A stretch of DNA of 64,000 nt from Promicromonospora sukumoe 327MFSha3.1 (lineage in GTDB: Bacteria; Actinomycetota; Actinomycetes; Actinomycetales; Cellulomonadaceae), in the NCBI RefSeq assembly GCF_000385135.1, contig NZ_ARQM01000016.1, positions 62,001 through 126,000 on the forward strand, read 5' to 3'. The notes beneath the pieces were generated by a model. The model had not been told where the DNA came from. It saw only the letters and a program-made list of their open reading frames with translations, and searched no databases. Position numbers and translations under genes: made by a program. This document shows, piece after piece, positions 49,661 to 58,475 of the stretch (its first letter is position 1; the number at the start of each line of letters is the position of its first letter).

Positions 49661-52333
49661 GTGAGCACCGCCCTCTACCGCCGCTACCGGCCCGAGACGT
49701 TCGCCGAGGTGATCGGCCAGGACCACGTCACGGGCCCCCTCATGCAGGCCCTGCGCAGCGGACGGGTGAACCACGCCTATCTGTTCAGCGGCCCGCGAGG
49801 CTGCGGCAAGACGACGTCCGCCCGGATCCTCGCGCGCACGCTGAACTGCGCGAAGAACACGCCCGAGTCGCCCATCGACACCCCGTGCGGCGAGTGCCCC
49901 TCGTGCGTCGAGCTGGCGCGCGGCGGCCCCGGGTCCCTCGACGTGGTGGAGATCGACGCCGCCTCCCACAACGGTGTGGACGACGCACGTGACCTGCGTG
50001 AGCGCGCCACGTTCGCCCCGGCCCGCGACCGCTACAAGATCTTCATCCTCGACGAGGCGCACATGGTGACGCCGCAGGGCTTCAACGCGCTGCTCAAGAT
50101 CGTCGAGGAGCCGCCGGCCCACATCAAGTTCATCTTCGCGACCACGGAGCCGGACAAGGTGATCGGCACCATTCGGTCGCGCACCCACCACTACCCGTTC
50201 CGGCTGGTGCCGCCGGACGTGCTGTCGCCCTACCTGGAGCACCTCTGCGGCGCCGAGGGCATCGAGGTCGGCGGGGGAGTGCTCCCGCTGGTCACCCGTG
50301 CGGGCGGCGGCTCGGTGCGTGACTCGCTCTCGGTGATGGACCAGCTCATCGCGGGCGCCACGGGCGGCGTCGTGGACTATGACCTCGCGGTCGGCCTGCT
50401 CGGCTTCACCCACGCCACCCTGCTCGACGACGTCGTGGACGCGCTGGCCGCGCGCGACGGCGGCTCGATCTTCCGGGTCGTGGACCAGATCATCGCCACG
50501 GGGCACGAGCCCCGCCGGTTCGTCGAGGACGTCCTGGAGCGCCTGCGCGACCTCATCGTCATCGCGGTCTCGGGCGACGCCGCCGACGCCGTGCTGCGCG
50601 GCATCCCCAGCGACCAGCTCGAACGGATGCGGGCCCAGGCCGGCCGGCTCGGCGTGGCCGAGCTCTCCCGGGCGGCGGACCTCGTGAACGCGGCCCTCAC
50701 CGAGATGACGGGCGCCACCTCGCCGCGCCTGCACCTCGAGCTCCTGTGCGCCCGCCTGCTCCTGCCCGGTGCCGACGACGGCGCCGCGGGCCTCGCCGCC
50801 CGCATCGACCGCCTCGAGCGGGGCGGCATCGTCGCGTCGGGTGCGCCGGCTGCTGCCGCGCCTGGTGTCGGCGGCGGTGGCGGCGCGGCCGCACCGACCC
50901 AGGACTCCCCGGCGAGCGGCCTCGCCGGTGCCGCCGCCGCGCGGGCCGTGCTCGACGCCCGCAGGAAGCGCACGGAGCAGCCGGCCGGTGCGAGCCGGCC
51001 CGCGGAGAAGCCGGCGGCCTCGGCGCCGACGCCGGCCCCGGACCCGGAGCCGACGCCGGAGCCGACCTCCACCCCGCCCGCTCCGGCCGAGCAGCCCGCA
51101 GCCCAGGAGCCCACCCCGGCACCCGAGCCGACCGCGCCCGAGCCGACGACGCCGGAACCGGCCGCGCCCGAGCCGGAGCCCGCTCCTACCCCGGCCCCCG
51201 TGGCGACGGTTCCGGCGCCGGCGGCCGTCACGCCGCCGGGCGGCACCGAGCCCGAGGTCACCACCGAGACCGTCCGCCGGCGCTGGCAGGAGGTGCTCGG
51301 CGCCCTCGCCGCCGCCCGCGTGACGTGGTCGCTCGTCGGCCCGAACGCGCAGGTCGCGGCCCTGGAGGGCGGCACGCTCAAGCTCGGCTTCGGCGCGCCC
51401 GGCCTGGCCCGCGCCTTCTCCAACGCGCGGCACACGAGCGCCGTCGAGGAGGCGGTCTACCAGACCCTCGGCATCCGCGTGCGCGTCGAGGCGACGCTCG
51501 ACGAGGGCCCGTCGGGTGGCGGCGGCCCGTCCGGCGGCGGCCCCTCGGGCGGCGCCCCGGGCCCCGGGCCGTCCTCGGGCGAGCCGCGCGGCGAGGCTCC
51601 CGTCGCGGCGCCGGCCCCCGCCGCGGCTCCCGAGCCGGACTGGCCCGACGTGCCCGCGCCGGGTGGCGGCGCCGTCACGGTCTCGGCGCCCGCGACCGCC
51701 ACCGTCTCCGCGGCGAACGCCTCGGTCCCGGGACCGGTCGTGGCGCAGGGGAGCGTCGCGGTCGTCGAGCGGCCCCAGCCGTCCCGGTCCGAGCCGTCCC
51801 GTCCCGAGCCCTCCCGCCCCGCGCCGTCCGGCCCCGAGGCCGGGCGTCCTGAGCCGACCCGCTCGCCGTCCGCGGCCAGCGCGGCCGACCAGGCCTGGCT
51901 GGCGGGCGCCAGCGCGACCGAGCCGCCCGCGGACTACGACATGCCGGAGCCCGAGCCGGTCTACGAGGACTCCGCCCCGGCGAGCCGGCCCGCCCGGCCG
52001 GCGGCCGCCGCACCGTCGGCGCCGTCCGCCCCTCCGGCCCAGTCCGCCCCTCCGGCCCAGTCCGCGCCGGTCACCGGTGCCGGGAGCGCCCGGGAGGCCC
52101 TCCGGCAGGCGGCCGAGCGCCGCGCCCGCGCCGCCGCTGCCGGCGGTGCGCAGTCGGCCCCTCGCACCGCGCAGACCGCAGACCGGGGATCGGCGCCGGG
52201 CGACGGGCAGGACTACTACGACGAGCCGTCCGACGACGACCCGGACATCGTCACCGGGGGGCTGGCGGGCGTGTCGCTCGTGGTGCAGGTGCTGGGTGGC
52301 ACGGTGATCGACGAGATCGTGGAGCAGGCATGA
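49661..52333 (+). CDS. dnaX: DNA polymerase III subunit gamma/tau
   Basis: The 890-aa clamp-loader ATPase starts VSTALYRRYRPETFAEVIGQ. Walker A is GPRGCGKTT (about residues 44-52), the zinc cysteines are C63, C76, C79 and C82, and Walker B is IFILDEAHMV. The AAA+ and lid domains end near residue 375. A very long Pro/Ala/Glu-rich low-complexity linker then surrounds a conserved tau-like block (about 540-610, RRRWQEVLGALAAARVTWSL). The final segment GVSLVVQVLGGTVIDEI is conserved in actinobacterial tau. It loads beta clamps at the replication fork. Confidence 0.97.
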   Translation: MSTALYRRYRPETFAEVIGQDHVTGPLMQALRSGRVNHAYLFSGPRGCGKTTSARILARTLNCAKNTPESPIDTPCGECPSCVELARGGPGSLDVVEIDAASHNGVDDARDLRERATFAPARDRYKIFILDEAHMVTPQGFNALLKIVEEPPAHIKFIFATTEPDKVIGTIRSRTHHYPFRLVPPDVLSPYLEHLCGAEGIEVGGGVLPLVTRAGGGSVRDSLSVMDQLIAGATGGVVDYDLAVGLLGFTHATLLDDVVDALAARDGGSIFRVVDQIIATGHEPRRFVEDVLERLRDLIVIAVSGDAADAVLRGIPSDQLERMRAQAGRLGVAELSRAADLVNAALTEMTGATSPRLHLELLCARLLLPGADDGAAGLAARIDRLERGGIVASGAPAAAAPGVGGGGGAAAPTQDSPASGLAGAAAARAVLDARRKRTEQPAGASRPAEKPAASAPTPAPDPEPTPEPTSTPPAPAEQPAAQEPTPAPEPTAPEPTTPEPAAPEPEPAPTPAPVATVPAPAAVTPPGGTEPEVTTETVRRRWQEVLGALAAARVTWSLVGPNAQVAALEGGTLKLGFGAPGLARAFSNARHTSAVEEAVYQTLGIRVRVEATLDEGPSGGGGPSGGGPSGGAPGPGPSSGEPRGEAPVAAPAPAAAPEPDWPDVPAPGGGAVTVSAPATATVSAANASVPGPVVAQGSVAVVERPQPSRSEPSRPEPSRPAPSGPEAGRPEPTRSPSAASAADQAWLAGASATEPPADYDMPEPEPVYEDSAPASRPARPAAAAPSAPSAPPAQSAPPAQSAPVTGAGSAREALRQAAERRARAAAAGGAQSAPRTAQTADRGSAPGDGQDYYDEPSDDDPDIVTGGLAGVSLVVQVLGGTVIDEIVEQA

Positions 52334-52767
52334 GCGGGAACGGGGAGAGCATGGGCGGATCGGACGGCCGGACGACGCTGCGGATCGTCGCGGCGGTCGT
52401 GGAGCGTGCCGACGGGCGGCACCTGCTGGTCCGCAAGCGCGGTACCCAGGCGTTCATGCAGGTGGGCGGCAAGATCGAGCCCGGTGAGGAGCCGCTGGCG
52501 GCGCTGCTGCGGGAGTTCGAGGAGGAGGTCGGGGTCCGGCTCGACCCGGCCGACATCGAGAGCATCGGGCGGTTCGGCGCACCCGCCGCGAACGAGCCCG
52601 ACCACGTGGTCGACGCGCACGCCTACCGGGTGCGGCTGCGCGACAGCGAGCGGATCGCCGTCCAGGCGGAGCTCGAGGAGCTCGTCTGGATCGACCCCGC
52701 GGACCCGGTCGCCAGCTACCCGCTCGCACCGCTGTCGCGCGACCTGCTGGCCGCGGCCGGGCACTGA
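52330..52767 (+). CDS. NUDIX hydrolase
   Basis: The 145-aa protein contains a full Nudix box, GGKIEPGEEPLAALLREF followed by EEEVG. It hydrolyses a nucleoside-diphosphate-linked substrate; which one is unknown (oxidised nucleotide or ADP-sugar are possible). The ATG overlaps the dnaX stop (ATGA), so it is coupled to dnaX. Confidence 0.92.
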   Translation: MSGNGESMGGSDGRTTLRIVAAVVERADGRHLLVRKRGTQAFMQVGGKIEPGEEPLAALLREFEEEVGVRLDPADIESIGRFGAPAANEPDHVVDAHAYRVRLRDSERIAVQAELEELVWIDPADPVASYPLAPLSRDLLAAAGH

Positions 52768-52777
52768 GCCCTGGCAG

Positions 52778-52954
52778 TCAGTCCTCGGCCTGTTGTGCCC
52801 GGTACCGGGCGACCTTCTCGGCGCGCTCGCGTTCGAGCCTGCGCCGCGGATCGCGGTCCTCGGACTGCTCGGCCGGCCCCGCCACGTGCAGCAGCAGCCA
52901 GTTGAGCCGCCACAGCACGCGGTAGCCCAGGGTCAGACCGTCGCGGTTGCGCAT
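52778..52954 (-). CDS. 58-aa basic/acidic small protein divergent from the OhrR-like gene
   Basis: The product starts MRNRDGLTLGYRVLWRLNWL and continues as a highly charged helix (about residues 30-58, Arg/Glu/Asp-rich). A good ribosome binding site (GGAGG) precedes the ATG at 52954. Function unknown. It shares its control region with the OhrR-like regulator, so it may belong to that regulon. Confidence 0.65.
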   Translation of the reverse strand: MRNRDGLTLGYRVLWRLNWLLLHVAGPAEQSEDRDPRRRLERERAEKVARYRAQQAED

Positions 52955-52970
52955 GCCCTGCCTCCATTTG

Positions 52971-52999
52971 GTTGGTGTACCAATAGTTTGCACACCAAC
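52971..52999. promoter_or_regulatory. Operator of the OhrR-like regulator
   Basis: GTTGGTGT (52971-52978) and ACACCAAC (52992-52999) form an inverted repeat with a 13-nt AT-rich spacer that includes a second partial site (TTGGTGTACCAA). It lies in the divergent gap between the 58-aa gene and the regulator. Confidence 0.8.
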
Positions 53000-53047
53000 T
53001 GTTAGCCTGGTCAAGAACGACCCCGGTCACGAGCCGAGAGGAGCCGC

Positions 53048-53512
53048 ATGACCGCCACGTCCCACGCCGGCGTCGCGCCCGACCCCGAGGACCTCCTGGC
53101 CCTCGACCGTCAGGTGTGCTTCGCCCTCGCCGTCGCCTCGCGCAGCGTCATCGCGCTCTACCGGCCCCTGCTCGAACCGATGGGCATCACGCACCCGCAG
53201 TACCTGGTCATGCTCGCCCTGTGGGAGCAGTCGCCGCTGTCGGTCAAACAGCTCAGCGGGCTGTTGCAGCTCGACCCCGGCACCCTCTCCCCGCTGCTGA
53301 AGCGCCTCGAGGCGATCGGCTACGTGACCCGGCGCCGCGACCCGCGCGACGAGCGCGCCCTGGCCGTGGAGCTCACCGAGGAGGGTCGCGCGCTGCGCGA
53401 GCAGGCCCTGCGCGTGCCGCCCGCGATCATGGAGCGCCTGGGCATGTCCGCAGAGGAGCTCGGCCTGCTCCACCGCAGCCTCACCCGCGTCATCGCGGCG
53501 GCCGCCCCGTGA
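53048..53512 (+). CDS. OhrR-like MarR-family redox regulator
   Basis: The 154-aa protein begins with the OhrR signature LLALDRQVCFALAVASRSVI, with the redox-sensing Cys24, then LYRPLLEPMGITHPQYLVML and the winged helix (LDPGTLSPLLKRLEAIGYV). OhrR is oxidised by organic peroxides and releases DNA. The usual target ohr is absent; the downstream overlapping gene encodes a VOC protein instead. Confidence 0.93.
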   Translation: MTATSHAGVAPDPEDLLALDRQVCFALAVASRSVIALYRPLLEPMGITHPQYLVMLALWEQSPLSVKQLSGLLQLDPGTLSPLLKRLEAIGYVTRRRDPRDERALAVELTEEGRALREQALRVPPAIMERLGMSAEELGLLHRSLTRVIAAAAP

Positions 53513-53901
53513 GCCGCGGGCGCCTGCACCACGTCGAGCTCTGGGTGCCGTCTCTCGCGCGCGCCGAGGTGTCCTGGGGCTGGCTCCTGACGACGCTCGG
53601 CTACGCCGAGCACCAGCGCTGGTCGGCCGGTGTGAGCTGGATCATCGACGGCACCTACGTCGTCGTCGAGCAGAGCCCCGCGATGGGGGCCGGTGCGCAC
53701 GACCGCCTGGCGCCGGGGCTGAACCACCTCGCGTTCCACGGCGGCACCCGTGCCGAGGTGGACCGGCTGACCGAGGCCGCGCCCGCGCACGGCTGGTCGC
53801 TCATGTTCGCCGACCGGCACCCGCACGCCGGCGGGCCCGACCACTACGCGGCCTACCTGGAGAACGAGGACGGCTACGAGGTCGAGGTCGTCGCTAGCTG
53901 A
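53509..53901 (+). CDS. VOC-family protein coupled to the OhrR-like regulator
   Basis: The 130-aa protein shows the glyoxalase/VOC fold: GRLHHVELWVPSLARAEVSW, LNHLAFHGGTRAEVDRL and YAAYLENEDGYEVEVVA, with His and Glu in metal-ligand positions. It overlaps the regulator gene by 4 bp (GTGA), so the two are expressed together and probably respond to peroxides or electrophiles. The substrate is unknown. Confidence 0.9.
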   Translation: MSRGRLHHVELWVPSLARAEVSWGWLLTTLGYAEHQRWSAGVSWIIDGTYVVVEQSPAMGAGAHDRLAPGLNHLAFHGGTRAEVDRLTEAAPAHGWSLMFADRHPHAGGPDHYAAYLENEDGYEVEVVAS

Positions 53902-54400
53902 CCCGCTCGCCGGCCGGTTCGGCCGGGGCGGCCGAGGTGAGTGGGCGGACCGCCAGGAGCATGATCATCCACAGCATGGTGAACGGGATCACCGTGACGT
54001 TCTTGATCGCGAGCTCCCACGCCAGCCAGGTCTCCCGGTCGATGCCGCCGACCCGTCCGGCCAGCGCGTCGGGGATCACCTTGAACACGACGAGGAACAG
54101 CGCCAGCAGACCCATGGTCGCCAGGACCGTCGGCCAGTTCCGCGTGTTCCACGCCGACCACCGCGCCCCGGCGCCCTGCCAGGCGGTGCCGCGCAGGAGC
54201 GTGGCCGCCGCCCACACGACGAAGGCGATGCGGGCCACCGCCGTGAAGATCTCGCCGCCCGCCCCACCCGCCCAGTCGGCGGTGCCGCTCACCGAGAGGA
54301 AGCGCTGCGCCGAGGCGAGTGCGCCGAGGGCGAGCACGACCAGGTAGTGGCGGGCGAAGAACCGCCAGGTCTCGACAAGGATCGCGACTGCTCCGGACAT
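53894..54400 (-). CDS. Four-TM membrane protein divergent from a MarR gene
   Basis: The 168-aa protein has about four membrane helices, with FFARHYLVVLALGALASAQR near the start and WPTVLATMGLLALFLVVFKV in the middle. It is unrecognised. Its 3' end overlaps the convergent VOC gene by 8 bp. A palindrome between it and the divergent MarR gene suggests it is the regulator's target, possibly an efflux or stress protein. Confidence 0.8.
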   Translation of the reverse strand: MSGAVAILVETWRFFARHYLVVLALGALASAQRFLSVSGTADWAGGAGGEIFTAVARIAFVVWAAATLLRGTAWQGAGARWSAWNTRNWPTVLATMGLLALFLVVFKVIPDALAGRVGGIDRETWLAWELAIKNVTVIPFTMLWMIMLLAVRPLTSAAPAEPAGERVS

Positions 54401-54428
54401 GACGGACTCCGTTCGCTCGACTGAATGA

Positions 54429-54442
54429 TTTAGTGAACTAAA
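54429..54442. promoter_or_regulatory. MarR operator palindrome
   Basis: TTTAGTGAACTAAA has perfect 6-bp arms and a 2-nt spacer, an AT-rich site in the gap between the membrane protein and MarR genes. Confidence 0.8.
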
Positions 54443-54469
54443 CCATATCGTCGAGTGCACAATGGGTTC

Positions 54470-54925
54470 ATGTCAACACCCGCCGATCCCGGGGCGCGGC
54501 TCGGTACCGAGCTGAGCGACGCCGTCGTGATGTTCCACGAGGCGCTCGGCGCCCTGATGGGTCTCTCCGCCGCGGACAACAAGGCGCTCGGCGTCATCCG
54601 CCGCGAGGGCCCGATGTCGGCGCGCGAGCTCGCCGACCGGACGGGGCTCACCGCGGGCGCGGTCACGGGTCTGGTGGATCGCCTGGAGCATGCCGGCTAC
54701 GCCCGGCGCACCCGCCACGAGACGGACCGGCGCCGGCTCGTGATCGAGGCCACCGCCCCGGCGTCACCGCAGGTCAACGAGGCTGCGGGCGAGATGGCGC
54801 AGGCCATGGCCCGGGTGACCGAGCAGTTCTCCCCGGACGAGCTGCTGGTCGTGGCGCGGTGGGTGGAGCTGACCACGGCGACCATGCGGGAGCAGGCGGT
54901 CCGCACCGCCGCCCGGACCACCTGA
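54470..54925 (+). CDS. MarR-family regulator
   Basis: The 151-aa protein has a MarR winged helix (MSARELADRTGLTAGAVTGLVDRLEHAGYARR, wing HETDRRRLVIE). The ATG at 54470 was preferred to the GTG at 54455. It likely controls the divergent membrane protein gene. Confidence 0.92.
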   Translation: MSTPADPGARLGTELSDAVVMFHEALGALMGLSAADNKALGVIRREGPMSARELADRTGLTAGAVTGLVDRLEHAGYARRTRHETDRRRLVIEATAPASPQVNEAAGEMAQAMARVTEQFSPDELLVVARWVELTTATMREQAVRTAARTT

Positions 54926-54972
54926 CCGGTCCCGCACGGGCCGTGTCGGTGGCTCCTGGCACACTTCCCGGC

Positions 54973-55551
54973 ATGTCCCACGACGTCACGCTCCGGCCCG
55001 CCTCCGCCCGCTCCGTCGACGAGCTCCGGGTGCTCGTCGATGCCGGTGCGACGCCCAAGTACCTGCACTTCTGGGGGCACCAGCCCGAGGCGGACGGCAC
55101 GGTCGGCCGGGGCAGCCTGAGCCAGTGGTTCGAGGCCCCGTTCACCGTGGACGGCGTGCACTACCGCACGGCCGAGCACTGGATGATGGCGCAGAAGGCC
55201 CGCCTGTTCGGCGACCCGGAGGCCGAGCGCGCGGCGGTCGACGCCCTGAACCCCGCGCTCGCGAAGGCCGCCGGCCGCACGGTCCGCGACTTCGACGACG
55301 AGGTGTGGGTCCGGGAGCGGTTCGAGATCGTGGTGCGCGGCAACGAGCACAAGTTCGCCTCCCGGCCCGAGCTGCGCGACTTCCTGCTGCGCACCGGGTC
55401 CCGGGTACTGGTCGAGGCCAGCCCGCGTGACCGGGTGTGGGGCATCGGGATGGGGGCCAGGAACGAGAACGCCGAGCACCCGGCCGCCTGGCGCGGCCTC
55501 AACCTGCTGGGCTTCGCGCTGATGGAGGCCAGGGAGCGGCTGCGGAGCTGA
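54973..55551 (+). CDS. NADAR-family (YbiA-like) protein
   Basis: The 192-aa protein has the NADAR signature: YLHFWGH, LSQWFEAPFTVDGVHYRTAE with HWMMAQKARLFGD, and WGIGMGARN. NADAR proteins act on ADP-ribose-like or riboflavin-intermediate N-glycosidic bonds; recent work shows members that remove ADP-ribose from guanine bases placed by DarT-like toxins. A RlaP-type nucleotidyltransferase gene follows 56 bp downstream, suggesting a shared role in nucleic-acid repair or conflict. No DarT-like toxin is visible here. Confidence 0.9.
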   Translation: MSHDVTLRPASARSVDELRVLVDAGATPKYLHFWGHQPEADGTVGRGSLSQWFEAPFTVDGVHYRTAEHWMMAQKARLFGDPEAERAAVDALNPALAKAAGRTVRDFDDEVWVRERFEIVVRGNEHKFASRPELRDFLLRTGSRVLVEASPRDRVWGIGMGARNENAEHPAAWRGLNLLGFALMEARERLRS

Positions 55552-55607
55552 GCCGGGCCGGCGAAATGAGCACGACTCCGCGGCCGCCCGGGCGCTAGCT
55601 TCCGGTG

Positions 55608-56423
55608 ATGCGGAGCATCCCTGGCTCGATGGACCCGGACGTCGTCCGGGCCATCGACGCGCGCCTGGACCGGGTCGAGCAGGAGTACGACGTGCGGGTG
55701 CTCTGGGCGATCGAGAGCGGCAGCCGGGCCTGGGGCTTCCCGTCGCCGGACTCGGACTACGACTGCCGGTTCCTGTACGTGCGCCGCGTCGACGACTACC
55801 TGGGCCTGCGCGCGCGGCGCGACGTGATCGAGACGCCGCTGGACAGGGTCTTCGACGTCAACGGCTGGGACGTGCGCAAGGCGCTCGCCCTGATGGTCAA
55901 GGGGAACGCCACGGTCGGGGAGTGGCTGCGCTCGCCGATCGTGTATCGCGGCGACGCCGCCGTGCGCGACGACCTGCTGGCCCTCGCCGGCCGCACGGTG
56001 GACGGGCGCGCGCTGATGAACCACTACCTGCACGTCGGCCGGAGCAGCCTGGGCCTGTACACCTCGACCGGGGTGGCCAAGAAGTTCCTCTACGCCCTGC
56101 GGCCGGCGGTCACGCTGCGCTGGATGCGGGTGCGAGAGAGCGCCACCCCGCCGATGGACCTGCCCACCCTCGTCGCGGGCTCCGCGGTGCCCGGCGATGT
56201 CCGGGCCGCCGTCGACGAGCTGGTCCGCCACAAGTCGGCCGCCCGGGAGATGGGCGCCATCGCCGTGCCGCGGGTCCTGCCGGACTTCGTCGAGGCCGAG
56301 CTCCGTCTCGCGGAGGCGGCGCTGGCGGAACCCGGGCGGGCACGCGAGGGTCGCGAGAGCGCCTGGTCGCTCGCGGACGGCGCGTTCCGGCGGCTGGTCG
56401 ACAGGCGCGAACCCGTGGGGTGA
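55608..56423 (+). CDS. RlaP-type predicted nucleotidyltransferase
   Basis: The 271-aa protein has the polymerase-beta-fold nucleotidyltransferase motif ESGSRAWGFPSPDSDYDCRF (Asp50 and Asp52 as metal ligands), followed by VNGWDVRKALALMVKGNATV and HYLHVGRSSLG, matching the PF10127/RlaP family, predicted to act in RNA repair. A start at Met8 (55629) is also possible. It is adjacent to NADAR on the same strand and may share an operon. Confidence 0.88.
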   Translation: MRSIPGSMDPDVVRAIDARLDRVEQEYDVRVLWAIESGSRAWGFPSPDSDYDCRFLYVRRVDDYLGLRARRDVIETPLDRVFDVNGWDVRKALALMVKGNATVGEWLRSPIVYRGDAAVRDDLLALAGRTVDGRALMNHYLHVGRSSLGLYTSTGVAKKFLYALRPAVTLRWMRVRESATPPMDLPTLVAGSAVPGDVRAAVDELVRHKSAAREMGAIAVPRVLPDFVEAELRLAEAALAEPGRAREGRESAWSLADGAFRRLVDRREPVG

Positions 56424-56460
56424 GAATGTCGCGTCGCCCAGCGAAAGGACGTGCTCAAGC

Positions 56461-57882
56461 ATGTCGCGGATCCTGCCCCGCTCCACCCCCGAGGCCGAGG
56501 GAGTCGACCCCGCGGCGCTGCGGCGTCTCGTCGACCGCCTGGACGCGCTGGAGGACGTGCACAGCCTGATGGTGCTGCGCCACGGTCAGGTGATCACCGA
56601 GTCCTGGTGGCACCCGCACACGGCTGACCGCCCGCACGTCATGTTCTCGGTGAGCAAGAGCTTCACGTCGACCGCGGTCGGCATCGCGGTCCACGAGGGG
56701 CTGCTCGCCCTGGACGACAGGGTCGTCGACCTCCTGCCCGCCGATGCCCCCGCCGACCCGGGTGAGCACCTGCGCGCCATGCGCGTGCGCGACCTGCTGA
56801 CGATGACCACGGGCCACAGCGCCTCCACGATGGAGGGTATCGACCGCACCATCTCGCTGCCGGGCGCGGGCTGGGCGCGCGCGATCCTGGCGCAGCCCGT
56901 CGAGCACGAGCCGGGCACGCACTTCGTCTACAACACGGGCGCGACCTACCTGCTCTCGGCGATCCTGCACCGGCTCACGGGCGAGCGGCTGCTCGACTAC
57001 CTGACGCCGCGCCTGCTGGCGCCGCTCGGCATCACGCACGCCACCTGGGAGCAGGACCCGGACGGTATCGACGTGGGCGGGTTCGGCCTGTCGATCACTA
57101 CCGAGGAGATGGCGGCGTTCGGGCAGCTCTACCTGCGGGGCGGCGTCTGGCAGGGGCAACAGCTCGTCCCCGCGGAGTGGGTCGCGGCCGCGACCGCCGC
57201 GCAGGTGCCGAACGGCCCGCACGGCTGGCCCGACTGGAACGAGGGCTACGGCTACCAGTTCTGGCAGTGCCGGCACGGCGCCTACCGGGCCGACGGCGCG
57301 TTCGGCCAGTACGTCGTCGTCCTGCCGGAGAAGGACCTGGTCATCACCATGACCTCCGGCCTCTCCGACCTGCAGTCCGTGCTCGACGTCGTCTGGGAGA
57401 CCCTGCTGCCGGACGACGTCTGGGCGCGCCCCGCCGGGACCGAGCCCGGAACGGCACCCCGCGAGACCGCCCTGCCGACGCCGGCGGGCGCGGCGTCGTC
57501 CCCGCTGGACCTGCACGGCGTGACCTACGAGCTGGAGGCGAACCCGCACGGCCTGGGCGCACTGTCCGTCGGTCGAGCGGCGGACGGCGGCACGGAGCTG
57601 ACGTTCACGACGGCCGGCGCGGACCAGTGCATCCGGTTCGGCCACGGCGAGTGGGTCCCGGCGACCTGCGCGCTGCTGGGCGCCCCGGCCGACGTCGCGA
57701 CCGCCGCGGCCTGGGCCGACGAGTCGACGCTGCGCGGCCGGATGATCTTCCTCGGCACCCCGTTCGAGTGGCGCCTGGAGCTGAAGTTCTTCGGGGACGA
57801 CGTCACGGTGACGATCGACCAGAACGTCGCCTTCGGCGAGCGCGAGCTGCTGCGGGTCACCGGCAAGGCGCGCCGGGACTGA
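56461..57882 (+). CDS. Class C beta-lactamase-fold serine hydrolase
   Basis: The 473-aa protein has the SxxK motif in MFSVSKSFTS (Ser63, Lys66), a YNT motif in FVYNTGATYLL (Tyr157) and a DGAFGQ third motif, the pattern of esterase or DD-peptidase members of the family rather than true beta-lactamases. A C-terminal beta domain (about 330-473) follows. No signal peptide is seen, so a cytoplasmic esterase or peptidase role is likely. Confidence 0.9.
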   Translation: MSRILPRSTPEAEGVDPAALRRLVDRLDALEDVHSLMVLRHGQVITESWWHPHTADRPHVMFSVSKSFTSTAVGIAVHEGLLALDDRVVDLLPADAPADPGEHLRAMRVRDLLTMTTGHSASTMEGIDRTISLPGAGWARAILAQPVEHEPGTHFVYNTGATYLLSAILHRLTGERLLDYLTPRLLAPLGITHATWEQDPDGIDVGGFGLSITTEEMAAFGQLYLRGGVWQGQQLVPAEWVAAATAAQVPNGPHGWPDWNEGYGYQFWQCRHGAYRADGAFGQYVVVLPEKDLVITMTSGLSDLQSVLDVVWETLLPDDVWARPAGTEPGTAPRETALPTPAGAASSPLDLHGVTYELEANPHGLGALSVGRAADGGTELTFTTAGADQCIRFGHGEWVPATCALLGAPADVATAAAWADESTLRGRMIFLGTPFEWRLELKFFGDDVTVTIDQNVAFGERELLRVTGKARRD

Positions 57883-57884
57883 CC

Positions 57885-58373
57885 TCAGGCCGGGTCGGGC
57901 GGAGCGGGCCGGAACGCGACCAGCGGCAGCCGCCCGACCAGACGCCGCCGGTCCTCGTCGGTGCCGCGGTACTCGAACCCCGCGAACAGGGTGAGGGTGC
58001 GGCGCAGCACCGGCTGCAGGATCCCGTAGCGTCGCTCGTACCCGGTCATGGCGTCGAACGCCTCGTCGGCCCCCAGGAACCGCACGGTCGCGCGGCGCGG
58101 GCCACGACCGAAGCTGATCCGGGCGTCCTGGTTCGCGCGCAGGTTGCGCAGCCACTGGGCGTCCTCGCCGAACCCGGAGACCACGACGGCCTCGCCCGTC
58201 GCCGCGTCGTACCGGACCACCTCCAGCACCACGGTGTGCGCGGCGCCGGTCCGGCGTCCGACGTGCGTGAGCTGCAGGAACCGCCGGCCGAGCACGCGGC
58301 CCAGGCCGTGCCGGTACAGGGCGTTCGGCGCGGCGAACGTCCTGCGGAGCCAGGGGGATGGGGTGAGCGTCAT
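57885..58373 (-). CDS. DDN-like deazaflavin-dependent nitroreductase-family protein
   Basis: The 162-aa protein fits the split-barrel F420-dependent oxidoreductase family of Ddn: LGRRFLQLTHVGRRTGAAHT, VVSGFGEDAQWLRNLRANQD and GRGPRRATVRFLGADEA. Such enzymes reduce quinones or nitro compounds. GTG 58382 and ATG 58373 are both possible starts. Its stop is 2 bp from the convergent hydrolase gene. Confidence 0.88.
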   Translation of the reverse strand: MTLTPSPWLRRTFAAPNALYRHGLGRVLGRRFLQLTHVGRRTGAAHTVVLEVVRYDAATGEAVVVSGFGEDAQWLRNLRANQDARISFGRGPRRATVRFLGADEAFDAMTGYERRYGILQPVLRRTLTLFAGFEYRGTDEDRRRLVGRLPLVAFRPAPPDPA

Positions 58374-58475
58374 GCTCCCCACCGTAGGTGACCTGCGACG
58401 TCATCCCCAGGTCGTACGCGCGGTTCATCCCGGGGCCTGACGGCCCGGGTCCGCGGGGCGCGCTAGTGTCCCCGC

